Part shown: positions 51,766-60,791 of the stretch, piece after piece | Position numbering within the stretch: position 1 is the first letter of the stretch | How the letters are laid out: every line of letters starts with the position of its first letter | Assembly: GCA_016194705.1 (NCBI GenBank) | Contig: JACQAZ010000022.1 | Span: 1 to 64,000, forward strand | Source: Elusimicrobiota bacterium | GTDB lineage: Bacteria > Elusimicrobiota > Elusimicrobia > UBA1565 > UBA9628 | Length of the DNA: 64,000 nucleotides | Direction of reading: 5' to 3' | Notes under the pieces: model-generated | What the model was told of the DNA's origin: nothing | Databases searched by the model: none | The model's input: only the letters and a program-made list of their open reading frames with translations | Position numbers and translations under genes: made by a program

Positions 51766-54042
51766 ATGGGCGGCCCGACGACGCGCAATCTGACGATCAT
51801 GCTCACCGACATCAAGGATTTCACCGCCCAGACCTCCAAGCGCAGCCGCGCCGAGATTCAGCTGATGCTCGAACGCCACAAGGAAGTCCTGCTTCCCGTT
51901 TTGGAAGCCAGGGGGGGCAGACTCGTCAAGACGCTCGGCGACGCCTTCCTCATGGCCTTCGAAAGCCCGACCGACGCCGTGTTGGCGGGGGCCGAGGCAC
52001 AGGGGGCCATCAAGCTGTACAACGACCGCACGGGGACCGAGCACCATTTCGAGATACGGATCGCTCTCAACCAAGGCGAGGTCAACTTGGCCGATAACGA
52101 CGTCTTCGGCGACCCCGTCAACATCGCGGCGCGGCTCGAGGAGGTCTGCGAGCCCGGCGAGGTCTACTTCACCGACGCGGTCTACCTCTCGATGAACAAG
52201 AGGGAGGTGCGGTCCTGCGAGGTCGGACTCTTCGAGTTCAAGGGGGTGGCGGACAAGGTGCGCGTCTACAAGGTCGGGCGAGGGCCGGCGGGCCCGCCCG
52301 CGGCGGCCGAGGTCAACGTGAAGCTGGAGCGTCCCGTCGCGCAATCCGCCGCGCCTCCTCCGCCCGCAAGCCCGGCGTCCGCGCCGAGGCAGGACTGGGG
52401 CAGCGGGCCCATGAACATGGGAACCGCCGAGGAGCTCATCGGCCAGGACGTCGGCCCGTGCCGCATCGAGGCGATCCTGGGCCGCGGCGGCATGGGAGTC
52501 GTGTACCAGGGGCGCCACAAGCGCCTCGACCGTCCCGTCGCCGTCAAGGTCATCATCCCCTCGATCCACAGGAGCGCGGGGGCCTCGGAATTGCTGCTTC
52601 AGGAAGCGCGCCTCGTCGCCCGCCTCGAGGATTCCCGCATCGTCCAGGTCTACGACGTCGGCCGCCAAGGCCAACTGAGCTTTGTCGTCATGCAGCTCAT
52701 TCGCGGGGAGAATCTGGGCGACCGGGTCATCCGCCAGGGCAAGCTCTCGCAGAAGGAGGCCTTGGCGATGATGCGGGAGGTCCTGCTCGGCCTTTCCGCG
52801 GCACATCGTCAAGGGATCGTGCACCGCGATCTCAAGCCGTCGAACATCATGATCGATGAGACCGGAGCCGTCAAGCTCCTCGATTTCGGCATCGCCGGCG
52901 TCACCGGAAACGAAGAGTTCACGCCCGACGCCAGCTTCTCGGGGACCTTGGACTTCATGGCGCCCGAGCAGTCCTTCGGCGCGAAGGCCGATCCCCGGAT
53001 GGACCTCTACTCGTTCGGTGCGACATACTTCTTCGCGTTGACCGGCATGCCGCCCTTCACCGGAAACACCGCCGTCGAGGTGCTTCTCAAGCATCGCGAC
53101 GCGCCGGTCCCCGACGTGCGCCAAGTCAACCGCGAGATCACCGCCGCGGCGGCAGGCCTCATCTCGAGGCTCATGTCGAAGTTCCCCGAGGGCAGGCCCG
53201 CCAGCGCCGAGGAGGTGCTCAAGGAGCTCGAGAAACCGGGGATGGTCATGGAGGTCGACGCCAGCGGTTCTCCCTTCAAGATCCTGCCTCCGCCCGTCGA
53301 GCCCGCGGTCGGCTTCGCCGCCGAGCTCGCCGCAACGCAGCTGCCCGGGGCCCAGCAGGCCCCCGCGTTCCTCGCGCCGGGCGTTCCGCCGCCCCCGCCC
53401 CCGGTCGATTTCCTGCCGGGTCGGATCCCTCTTCCGACGATAGGGCTCTTCGGGGTGCTCTTCGCGGCATTCTTCGGCAGCTCGTGGTCGAGCGTCGTCT
53501 TCGCCGACTGGCTGGCGGCCGGGGTCGCGGCGACGGCCTCGACGGCTCTGCTGGCGCTCTCCAAGCCGCGTTCCAGGCTGCTGCGGCTGAGCGGGGTCTT
53601 GCTGATCTGCGCGGCCGGGCTGTGCTTCTACCGCTTCGGAACCCCCCCCGGAGAGGGCTTCCCGCCGCCGGTCCCGGGCTTCGACACGCTGGTGCTCTTC
53701 TGCGTGGGAGTCATCCTGGCCGGCGCCGGCATCTTCCTGGGGTTTCTGAGTTCGCAGACCGAGGGGGATCTTTCCGCGGGGCTCCTGGCGGCCGCCGGCG
53801 GCGTCCTGCTCGTGGCCGGCGTCGCGCGAGGCCTTCCCGAGTCGACCGGCTGGCTCAGCGGGCTCTCCTCGCGGCTGTTGGAAGGTTGGCAGGCTTTGTC
53901 GCTGACGGGAGGGCTCTGGCGCTGGGCCGGCCTCCCCGTGCTGTATGGGGCCCGCCGGTTCGCGCGCGCCTTTGAATTTGATCCCGAGGACTGGAGCCGC
54001 AGGAAGACGGCCGACGGCAGGATCATCAACTGGAACAAATGA
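51766..54042 (+). CDS. Class III adenylate/guanylate cyclase fused to Ser/Thr protein kinase with membrane tail
   Basis: The 758-residue protein has three parts. A class III nucleotidyl cyclase domain covers about 5-180: metal Asp in IMLTDIKDFTAQT, LGDAFLMAF, and VFGDPVNIAARLEEV with the Asn and Arg needed for catalysis. A Pro/Ala linker leads to a Hanks-type kinase (about 228-490) with GRGGMGVVY, VAVKV, HRDLKPSN (His at 353), DFG (Asp at 373) and APEQ. Four or five membrane helices follow (about 555-700). Catalytic residues of both enzymes are present. The start is fixed by the promoter; the open frame upstream of it is antisense to preT. Confidence 0.87.
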   Translation: MGGPTTRNLTIMLTDIKDFTAQTSKRSRAEIQLMLERHKEVLLPVLEARGGRLVKTLGDAFLMAFESPTDAVLAGAEAQGAIKLYNDRTGTEHHFEIRIALNQGEVNLADNDVFGDPVNIAARLEEVCEPGEVYFTDAVYLSMNKREVRSCEVGLFEFKGVADKVRVYKVGRGPAGPPAAAEVNVKLERPVAQSAAPPPPASPASAPRQDWGSGPMNMGTAEELIGQDVGPCRIEAILGRGGMGVVYQGRHKRLDRPVAVKVIIPSIHRSAGASELLLQEARLVARLEDSRIVQVYDVGRQGQLSFVVMQLIRGENLGDRVIRQGKLSQKEALAMMREVLLGLSAAHRQGIVHRDLKPSNIMIDETGAVKLLDFGIAGVTGNEEFTPDASFSGTLDFMAPEQSFGAKADPRMDLYSFGATYFFALTGMPPFTGNTAVEVLLKHRDAPVPDVRQVNREITAAAAGLISRLMSKFPEGRPASAEEVLKELEKPGMVMEVDASGSPFKILPPPVEPAVGFAAELAATQLPGAQQAPAFLAPGVPPPPPPVDFLPGRIPLPTIGLFGVLFAAFFGSSWSSVVFADWLAAGVAATASTALLALSKPRSRLLRLSGVLLICAAGLCFYRFGTPPGEGFPPPVPGFDTLVLFCVGVILAGAGIFLGFLSSQTEGDLSAGLLAAAGGVLLVAGVARGLPESTGWLSGLSSRLLEGWQALSLTGGLWRWAGLPVLYGARRFARAFEFDPEDWSRRKTADGRIINWNK

Positions 54043-54057
54043 GCGCGCGGGCCGTCT

Positions 54058-54582
54058 TTAGCCGAGCTTGCGCTTGATGAACCAGAGGACAGCCCCGATC
54101 CCCAGTCCGAGGCCGCCCAGGAAGAGCAGCGGCGGGAAGAAGATTCCCCCCACCGTCGCGGCGGCCCCGATTCCCAGCGAGCCGTAGACCATCCAGGGTT
54201 TGATCGGGCTTTGCGGACCCTCGGTCGTGTTGCGCCCGTCGCCCGTGGGGTCGAATTTGGGCGTATGGATCGTCAGGCCCTTGAGGGGCGTGACGCCGGG
54301 CATCGTATAGCTCGGGTCCCGGCCTTCCGGGGGCGCGGGACGCTCCTCGTCTGCGCCCGGGGCCGCGACGGCGGGAGGAACTCCCGCGTCCTTCTCACCG
54401 GTGAACGATTCCCCCGCGGCCGTCTTGGCTTGCTCGCTCGTCGCGAGCGACGCGGAATCTCTGCGCTCTTGGCCTTTGAGGGCCTCGAGAGTCGGCGACT
54501 CGCCCATCGCGCTCGCGCGAACGGCCGCGCCGCAGAGGGACAGGCCGATGATGGCGGCGAGGAGGACATCCTTGGTTTTCAT
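54058..54582 (-). CDS. Secreted/membrane protein at the end of the nuo operon
   Basis: The 174-residue product has a signal peptide (LLAAIIGLSLCGAAVRASA), a long Ala/Pro/Glu-rich low-complexity stretch and a C-terminal hydrophobic hairpin (YGSLGIGAAATVGGIFFPPLLFLGGLGLG) ending in KRKLG. Its ATG overlaps the nuoN stop (ATGA), so it is cotranslated with complex I. It is not a standard Nuo subunit; an assembly or accessory role is possible but unproven. Confidence 0.55.
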   Translation of the reverse strand: MKTKDVLLAAIIGLSLCGAAVRASAMGESPTLEALKGQERRDSASLATSEQAKTAAGESFTGEKDAGVPPAVAAPGADEERPAPPEGRDPSYTMPGVTPLKGLTIHTPKFDPTGDGRNTTEGPQSPIKPWMVYGSLGIGAAATVGGIFFPPLLFLGGLGLGIGAVLWFIKRKLG

Positions 54583-56012
54583 GGCAGGTTGTACTGCGCC
54601 GAGGTCTGCACGCTGGCGATGAGCGGCTCGGGATAGATCCCGAAGATGATCACGCCAGCGACGGCGACGGCGAGTCCTCCGTAGAGATAGGGTCCGATGG
54701 AGAGGGGCTCCTCGGTCGCGGCGGGCTTGAAGAACATGTGGTAGGCGATGGCCATGTAGTAGTACACGGAGACCACGCTATTGACCAGGCCCAGCGCGGC
54801 CAGGCCGATGTGCCCGGATTGGACGGCCGCCTGGAAGATGTAGAACTTGCCCATGAAGCCCGCCAGCGGCGGGATGCCGGCCAGCGAGAGCAGGAAGAAG
54901 GTCATCGCCAAGGCCAGGCCAAAGGAGCGTTGGGACAGCCCGTCGAAGGACTCCAAGCCGTAGGGGTCCGCGCCGGAGGATTGCGAAGCGACCGCCTGGG
55001 CGACGGAGAAAGCGCCGATGTTCATCGCGACGTAGATGAAAGAGTAGAGGAGCACCCCTTCCATTCCGACGACGGTGCCCGACACGAGCCCGATCAGGAT
55101 GTAGCCGGCTTGGGCGATCGAGGAATAGGCCAGCAGGCGCTTGACGTTGCGTTGGAACATCGCGGTGAAGTTGCCGATCGTCATCGTGAGCGCGGAGAGC
55201 AGGACGAAGAGGGTCGTCAGATCGAAGACCTTGGCAGGCAGAAGGATGGCGAAAAGCCTGAGCATCGCGGCCAAGGTGGCGATCTTCGGCGCGATCGAAA
55301 GGTAGGCGGTCACCGGCGTGGGCGCGCCCTCATACGCGTCGGGGACCCAGAAGTGCATCGGGGCGATGGAGGCCTTGAAGGCGAAGCCAAGGAGGACGAG
55401 GAGCAGGCCCAGTATGAAGAGAGGCCCGCCCGTCTGAGCCTGAGTGAGCCCCAAGAGCTTGGTGGTCCCAGTCGCGCCGTAGAACAGAGAGATGCCGAAG
55501 GCCATGACGGCCGAGGAGAAAGCCCCGAAGAGGAAGTACTTGATCGCCCCCTCGCTCGACTTAGGGTTTCGCTTCTCGAAGCCGGTCAGGATGAAGGAGG
55601 AGATGGAGATCAGTTCGAGGGAGACGAAGGTCAGCAGAAGATCCACCGACGAGACCAGCAGCATCATCCCGGTGCTGGCAAACATCAGCAGCGACACAAA
55701 GATCCCGGCTCGCGCGGGCGGCAGGTCCTTGTACTCCAGACCCATGAGCAAGGAGAGCACCGTCGTCAGCAGAACGAGCATCTTGAAGAACTGGCTCATC
55801 GGGTCGACCGACCAGAGCGAGCCGAGCCCTTGGTAGCGCGCCGCGTCCGAGATGCTCAGACCGATCAGGCACAAGGTGACGATCGAGGCCAGCCATGCCA
55901 GGTGGTAGAGCAGGCGGCCGTGCTTGGGCGCGACGAAGAGGTCGGCGACCATGAGGGCCAGGGCCAGCGCGCAGAGCGCGATCTCGGGGAAGATCAGATG
56001 GATGGCGGTCAT
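54579..56012 (-). CDS. nuoN: NADH-quinone oxidoreductase subunit N
   Basis: The 477-residue antiporter-like membrane subunit has about 14 helices, the conserved proton-channel helix with GFEKRNPKSSEGAIKYFLFGAF (Lys and Glu) and LLAYSSIAQAGYILIG. It is the last proton-pumping subunit at the 3' end of the nuo operon. The order M-N and its direct abutment with nuoM are standard. Confidence 0.93.
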   Translation of the reverse strand: MTAIHLIFPEIALCALALALMVADLFVAPKHGRLLYHLAWLASIVTLCLIGLSISDAARYQGLGSLWSVDPMSQFFKMLVLLTTVLSLLMGLEYKDLPPARAGIFVSLLMFASTGMMLLVSSVDLLLTFVSLELISISSFILTGFEKRNPKSSEGAIKYFLFGAFSSAVMAFGISLFYGATGTTKLLGLTQAQTGGPLFILGLLLVLLGFAFKASIAPMHFWVPDAYEGAPTPVTAYLSIAPKIATLAAMLRLFAILLPAKVFDLTTLFVLLSALTMTIGNFTAMFQRNVKRLLAYSSIAQAGYILIGLVSGTVVGMEGVLLYSFIYVAMNIGAFSVAQAVASQSSGADPYGLESFDGLSQRSFGLALAMTFFLLSLAGIPPLAGFMGKFYIFQAAVQSGHIGLAALGLVNSVVSVYYYMAIAYHMFFKPAATEEPLSIGPYLYGGLAVAVAGVIIFGIYPEPLIASVQTSAQYNLP

Positions 56013-57473
56013 TTAGCGGGGCGTATTGATCATGTAGATCAGCGTTTCCTTCATGATGTCGAGCGCCCACTTGGGGTAGACGCCCAGGGCGACCGTCATC
56101 ACGGTCAAGGGCACGATGGAGGCGAGTTCGCGGGCGTTCATGTCGGTCAAGCCCGCCCACTTGTTGTTGAACGGCCCCAGGAACACCTTCTCCATCATGC
56201 GCAGGAAGAAGGCCGCGGTCGCGAGCACTCCGAGCACGCTCACCGCCGCGTAGACCTTCCAGGCCTGAAAGGCGCCCAGGAAGCAGAAGAACTCGCTGAT
56301 GAAGCCCGCCAAGCCGGGAAGGCCGAGGGAGGCGAAGCAGGCCAGGAACATGAGCCCGGCGTAAGTCGGCACGCGCACCGCGAGGCCTCCGAAGGCGGAG
56401 ATGTCGCGCGTATGGGCCCGGTCATAGATGACCCCGACCAGCAAGAACAGCGAGCCCGTGATGATGCCGTGGGTGATCATCTGCATGACCGCCCCCTGGA
56501 AGCCCGTGGCCGTGAGCCCGGCGATGCCCAGCAGGCAGTAGCCCATGTGGTTGACCGAGGAGTAGGCCACCATCTTCTTCATGTCGGTCTGCGCCATGGC
56601 GCAGAGCGCCCCGTAGACGATGTTGATGGTCGCGATGATGATGAGCGGCTTGATGAACCACGCGAACCCCAGCGGGAGCATCCCGTAGGAGATCCGCATC
56701 AGGCCGTAGACTCCCATCTTGAGGAGAACCGCCGCCAGGATCACGGAGACCGCCGTCGGCGCCTCGACGTGGGCCAGGGGCAGCCAGGTATGGAAGGGGA
56801 AGGCCGGGATCTTGATCGCGAAACCGAAGTAGAAGCCCAGGAACACGAGGATCTGGAAGCGCGCGCTCCAGTTGACGTGCTGATGCATCAGCGCGAGCAT
56901 GTCGAAGGTGTTCGGCGTCGAGTTGAAATAGACCGCGAGGATCGCCAGCAGCATGAAGACCGAGCCGGCCAAGGTGTACAGGAAGAATTTGATCGCCGCG
57001 AACTCCTTCTTGGGTCCACCCCAGATGCCGATGAGGAAATACATCGGGACCAAGGTCATCTCCCAGAAGACATAGAACAAAACGAGATCGAGGGCCTCGA
57101 AGACGCCGATCATCCCGGCCTCAAGGACCAGGAACCAGAAAAAATATTCCTTGATGCGCTCCTTGATGCCCAGCGAACTGATCAGGGCCAGGACGGTGAC
57201 GAAGGTCGTCAGCAGGACCAGGGGCAGGGAGAGTCCGTCGACGCCCAGGGCGTAGTGGACGTGCATCGAGGGGATCCAGTCCGCGTTCTCCATGAACTGC
57301 ATCAACGGCTGGGCGCGGTCGAAGCCGTAGAGCACGCAGAGCGAGAGGACAAACGAGAGACCGGCCGAGACCAGCGCGGTGATCTGGATGGGCTTCTCGG
57401 CTTCCTTGGGCAGGCAAAGGATGACCAAGGCTCCCGCGATCGGAAGGAAGGTGATCAGAGTCAATATGGGCAT
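56013..57473 (-). CDS. nuoM: NADH-quinone oxidoreductase subunit M
   Basis: The 486-residue antiporter-like subunit contains VLFYVFWEMTLVPMYFLIGIWG (conserved Glu), GPKKEFAAIKFFLYTLAGS (Lys) and MVAYSSVNHMGYCLLG. It abuts nuoN without a gap. Members of this family form the proton-pumping arm of complex I together with L and N. Confidence 0.95.
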   Translation of the reverse strand: MPILTLITFLPIAGALVILCLPKEAEKPIQITALVSAGLSFVLSLCVLYGFDRAQPLMQFMENADWIPSMHVHYALGVDGLSLPLVLLTTFVTVLALISSLGIKERIKEYFFWFLVLEAGMIGVFEALDLVLFYVFWEMTLVPMYFLIGIWGGPKKEFAAIKFFLYTLAGSVFMLLAILAVYFNSTPNTFDMLALMHQHVNWSARFQILVFLGFYFGFAIKIPAFPFHTWLPLAHVEAPTAVSVILAAVLLKMGVYGLMRISYGMLPLGFAWFIKPLIIIATINIVYGALCAMAQTDMKKMVAYSSVNHMGYCLLGIAGLTATGFQGAVMQMITHGIITGSLFLLVGVIYDRAHTRDISAFGGLAVRVPTYAGLMFLACFASLGLPGLAGFISEFFCFLGAFQAWKVYAAVSVLGVLATAAFFLRMMEKVFLGPFNNKWAGLTDMNARELASIVPLTVMTVALGVYPKWALDIMKETLIYMINTPR

Positions 57474-57485
57474 GCGAGGAATCTC

Positions 57486-59465
57486 CTAGCGCGATAATAT
57501 CAAGATCGTGAAGAGGCTGACCGCCACGGCGATGTACATCAGGTACTCCTGCACTTGTCCGTGAGTGACGAGCGAACGCAGCAGCACGCCCGCGTCCATG
57601 CTCAGGCCGCCGAAGCCGTCGACGGTGCGGTCGACGAAGAGGTTGTCGAAGAGGCCGCTGAGCTCGGCGCAGATCCGAGTGATGAGGCCCCAGCCGTCGA
57701 CGAAGAACTGGTCGATCACCGAGGAGTCGAACCAGAAGGCGAACTTGGCGATGCGGTCGGAAAAGGCGACAAGCGACAAAAAGATCGCGTCGAAGCCGTA
57801 GCGGTTCTCGAGCACCGAGAAGATGGGCGAGCAGCGCGCCTTCAGGGACTCGGCCAGGGTGAAGTCGTTGCGGCCGTAGAAAAACCAGGACAGAGCGATC
57901 GAGCCGCAGACCAGGGCGGTCACGGCATAAGGCATCAGGCGCGGCGCGAGGGTCTCGGTCATGAGCCCCTCGGGCAGCTTGTAGTTGACGAGGTGCTCGA
58001 AGAAGCCGTTGTGGGCCAGCGCGGCGCCGGAGACCACGGAGAGAAATGCCAGCAGGCAGAGCGGCCAGAGCATGACCCAGGGAGACTCATGGGCGTGATG
58101 ATGCCGCTCATGGTCGCGGTCGTCGCCGACGAAGGTCAGGAAGATCATGCGGAACATGTAGAACGCGGTCAGCAGGGCCGCGAAGGTCAGCAGGCCGAAC
58201 ATGACCTGGTTGTGGCCGTAGACCCTCTCCAGGATCATGTCCTTGGAGAAGTAGCCAGCAAAAGGCCAGATCCCGGCGATGGCCAAGGTCGCGACGAACA
58301 TGGTGCCGAAGGTGACGGGCATCTTCTTAGAGAGCCCCCCCATCTGGCGCATGTCGTTGGTGTGCACCGAGTGGATCACCGAGCCCGCCCCGAGGAAGAG
58401 CAGGGCCTTGAAGAAGGCGTGAGTCGTCAGGTGGAAAAGCCCGGCCGTGTAGCCTCCGCAGCCCAGGGCGCAGAGCATGAAGCCCAGCTGCGAGACCGTC
58501 GAGAACGCCAGGACCCGCTTAATGTCGTAGGCGACCAGGGCCATCGTCGCGGCCAGCAGCGCGGTGATGAGCCCGATCCAGGCGACGGCCTCCATCGCGA
58601 CGGGGCTGGCGGCGTAGATGAAATAGGTCTTGGCAACGAGATAGATGCCGGCGGCGACCATCGTCGCGGCGTGGATCAGCGCGGAGACCGGCGTGGGACC
58701 CTCCATCGCGTCGGGGAGCCAGATGAAAAGCGGCCACTGGGCGGATTTTCCCGCGGCGCCGCAGAGGATGCCGAGGCCGATGGCCGTGGCCGCCAGCGGC
58801 GTGAGGACCCCGGGTGTCGCCGCCGAGACGGCGAGCATGGAGATCTTGAAGCTGCCGAACTTGGCCCAGATCAGCAGCAGCGCCACGTAGAGCCCGCAGT
58901 CGCCGAGCTTGGTCGTCATGAAGGCTTTCTTGGACGCGTAGGCCGGAGCGGGCTTCTCGAACCAGAAGCCGATGAGCAGGTAGGACGAGACGCCCACGAG
59001 CTCCCAGCAGGCGAAGGTCACCAGCAGATTGTTCGAGACGACCAGGCCGAGCATCGAGGCCGTGAAGAAGGAAAGGTAGGCGTAGTACCGCTTGAAGCGC
59101 GGGTCGCCGTGCATGTAGCCCAGGGAATAGACCTGGACGAGCAGGCTCACCAAGGTGACCACCACCAGCATGACGGCGGCGGCGCCGTCGATCAGGATTC
59201 CGATGGGCATCGCCGCGGAGAAGCCCTTGCCCGCGGAATCGGCCGCGAAGGAGAACCATTCCCAGCTGCCCTCGTAGGGCCAGGGGTGCACCGCCCCGGA
59301 GGAGGCCTGGTGGAAGATGACCAAGGACTGGACCAGGCACCAGAACATCGTCGCGATGCCGAGGTAGGGCGCGTACGGCGAGTGCGCGTCCTCGTCGAAG
59401 AAGAACAGGATGACCAGAGAAACGAGAAAGGGGAGCAGCGGGATCAAGTAGGCGTGTTCGACCAT
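57486..59465 (-). CDS. nuoL: NADH-quinone oxidoreductase subunit L
   Basis: The 659-residue subunit carries the Mrp-type antiporter core with VSLLVQVYSLGYMHGD, CWELVGVSSYLLIGFWF, AGKSAQWPLFIWLPDAMEGP and LAFSTVSQLGFM. A C-terminal lateral-helix region (after about 500) follows. The size is normal. It lies 2 bases from nuoK and 12 from nuoM. Confidence 0.95.
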   Translation of the reverse strand: MVEHAYLIPLLPFLVSLVILFFFDEDAHSPYAPYLGIATMFWCLVQSLVIFHQASSGAVHPWPYEGSWEWFSFAADSAGKGFSAAMPIGILIDGAAAVMLVVVTLVSLLVQVYSLGYMHGDPRFKRYYAYLSFFTASMLGLVVSNNLLVTFACWELVGVSSYLLIGFWFEKPAPAYASKKAFMTTKLGDCGLYVALLLIWAKFGSFKISMLAVSAATPGVLTPLAATAIGLGILCGAAGKSAQWPLFIWLPDAMEGPTPVSALIHAATMVAAGIYLVAKTYFIYAASPVAMEAVAWIGLITALLAATMALVAYDIKRVLAFSTVSQLGFMLCALGCGGYTAGLFHLTTHAFFKALLFLGAGSVIHSVHTNDMRQMGGLSKKMPVTFGTMFVATLAIAGIWPFAGYFSKDMILERVYGHNQVMFGLLTFAALLTAFYMFRMIFLTFVGDDRDHERHHHAHESPWVMLWPLCLLAFLSVVSGAALAHNGFFEHLVNYKLPEGLMTETLAPRLMPYAVTALVCGSIALSWFFYGRNDFTLAESLKARCSPIFSVLENRYGFDAIFLSLVAFSDRIAKFAFWFDSSVIDQFFVDGWGLITRICAELSGLFDNLFVDRTVDGFGGLSMDAGVLLRSLVTHGQVQEYLMYIAVAVSLFTILILSR

Positions 59466-59467
59466 GG

Positions 59468-59773
59468 CTATCCCTTGAGGAGGCTGAACTCCTCGACGTA
59501 GACGGTGTCGGTGTTGCGGTAGATGGCCAGGACCAGGGCAAGGCCCACGACGACCTCGGCGGCCGCGATCGTGATGAAGAACAAGGCCACGGCCTGACCC
59601 GCGACGCCTCCGGGGTGCCGGAAGTGGTTGAAGGCGGCCAGGTTGATGTTGGCGGCGTTGAACACGAGCTCGATGCTCATCAGGATGCCGATGATGTTGC
59701 GGCGCGTGAGAGCACCGAAGATTCCGATGAGGAACAGGAGGCCGCTGAGCGTCAGGTAGTGGGCCAAGGTCAC
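59468..59773 (-). CDS. nuoK: NADH-quinone oxidoreductase subunit K
   Basis: The GTG start overlaps the nuoJ stop (GTGA), giving 101 residues, the standard NuoK size. Three helices carry IGILMSIELVFNAANINL, with the two conserved membrane Glu residues (ELV and later AAAEVVVGLA). The open frame upstream of the GTG is out of family. Confidence 0.93.
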   Translation of the reverse strand: MTLAHYLTLSGLLFLIGIFGALTRRNIIGILMSIELVFNAANINLAAFNHFRHPGGVAGQAVALFFITIAAAEVVVGLALVLAIYRNTDTVYVEEFSLLKG

Positions 59774-60267
59774 GCGTCTTTCTCCGTGTGCGAGAAGAAG
59801 ATGGCGCCGAGCAGGGCGGCGAGCAGGACCAAAGAGATCAGCTCGAAGGGCACCGCGTAGTCGCCCATCATGAGCCGGCCCAGCAGGGCCGTCGAAGGCT
59901 TGGCCGGTCCCGGGGAGGGAAGTCCTCGGAAAGAGGAGGCGATGCGCCAAAGTCCGACCGCCGAGATGCAGCAGATCAGCAGGGCCGCGAGCCATTGGTT
60001 GTTGACCTGCCGCAGATGGAGATCGGAGGCGCGCCCCAGGAGCATGACGACGAACATGATCAGCACCGCGATGCCGCTGACGTAGATGAGGACCTGCCCC
60101 GCGAAAAGGAAGTCGGCGCCGAGGCTCGCGAAGATGCCGGCCACGCCCGCCAGGGAGAGGCCCAGGAGTAGCGAGGAATGAACCGTGTTGCGGTGGGTGA
60201 CCACGCCCACCGCGCTGAGCAGGACGAGTGCCGCGAGGCTGTAGAAGACGATCGCTTCGAAGCTCAT
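59770..60267 (-). CDS. nuoJ: NADH-quinone oxidoreductase subunit J
   Basis: The 165-residue subunit has five helices and the NuoJ motif GADFLFAGQVLIYVSGIAVL with the conserved Tyr/Gly pi-bulge helix. It overlaps nuoI and nuoK by four bases each. It belongs to the E-channel region of complex I. Confidence 0.92.
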   Translation of the reverse strand: MSFEAIVFYSLAALVLLSAVGVVTHRNTVHSSLLLGLSLAGVAGIFASLGADFLFAGQVLIYVSGIAVLIMFVVMLLGRASDLHLRQVNNQWLAALLICCISAVGLWRIASSFRGLPSPGPAKPSTALLGRLMMGDYAVPFELISLVLLAALLGAIFFSHTEKDA

Positions 60268-60791
60268 CTGCGCGGCGCGACCTCATGGATGGAGATTTGC
60301 CCCGCGGGGGCCTTGAACTCCTTGGTCTTGCGGTCCCAATACTTGCCGATGAAGGAGAAGCCCGCTTTCCAGCAGCGGACCATCTCGTCGCGGTTGAAGA
60401 ACACGAGCTCGTAGTCCAGCGAGTGCCAGACCGATTTGGGCTTGGTAGGGCAGGACTCCTCGCAGAGCCGGCAGAAATTGCACTTGCCGAAGTCGATCGA
60501 GTACCAGTCGACCTTGGCGACCTTCTTCTTGAGCGCCGGGTTCTTGGGATCGGGCACGGTGGCGTTCTCGAGGGCGATGCACACCGACGGGCAGGCCTTG
60601 ACGCAGAGATTGCACGAGATGCAGGTCTCTGCGTCGAAGAGCAGGGCGCCGCGGAACTTTTCATATGGGACCAACTTCTCGGTCGGATACTGGACAGTGA
60701 TCGAGGGCTTGAACATGTATTTCAAGGTGATCCACAGGCCCTGGCAGGTCGCCGAGGTCGCGCTGAAGATGGTCTTGAAGTAGTCGATCAT
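60264..60791 (-). CDS. nuoI: NADH-quinone oxidoreductase subunit I (8Fe-8S)
   Basis: From the ATG overlapping the nuoH stop (ATGA), 175 residues. Two 4Fe-4S motifs, CISCNLCVKACPSVC and CNFCRLCEESCP, bind clusters N6a and N6b, and YEKFRGA lies before them. The C-terminus has an extra HSLDYELVFFNRDEM stretch. It connects the peripheral arm to the quinone site. Confidence 0.94.
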   Translation of the reverse strand: MIDYFKTIFSATSATCQGLWITLKYMFKPSITVQYPTEKLVPYEKFRGALLFDAETCISCNLCVKACPSVCIALENATVPDPKNPALKKKVAKVDWYSIDFGKCNFCRLCEESCPTKPKSVWHSLDYELVFFNRDEMVRCWKAGFSFIGKYWDRKTKEFKAPAGQISIHEVAPRR

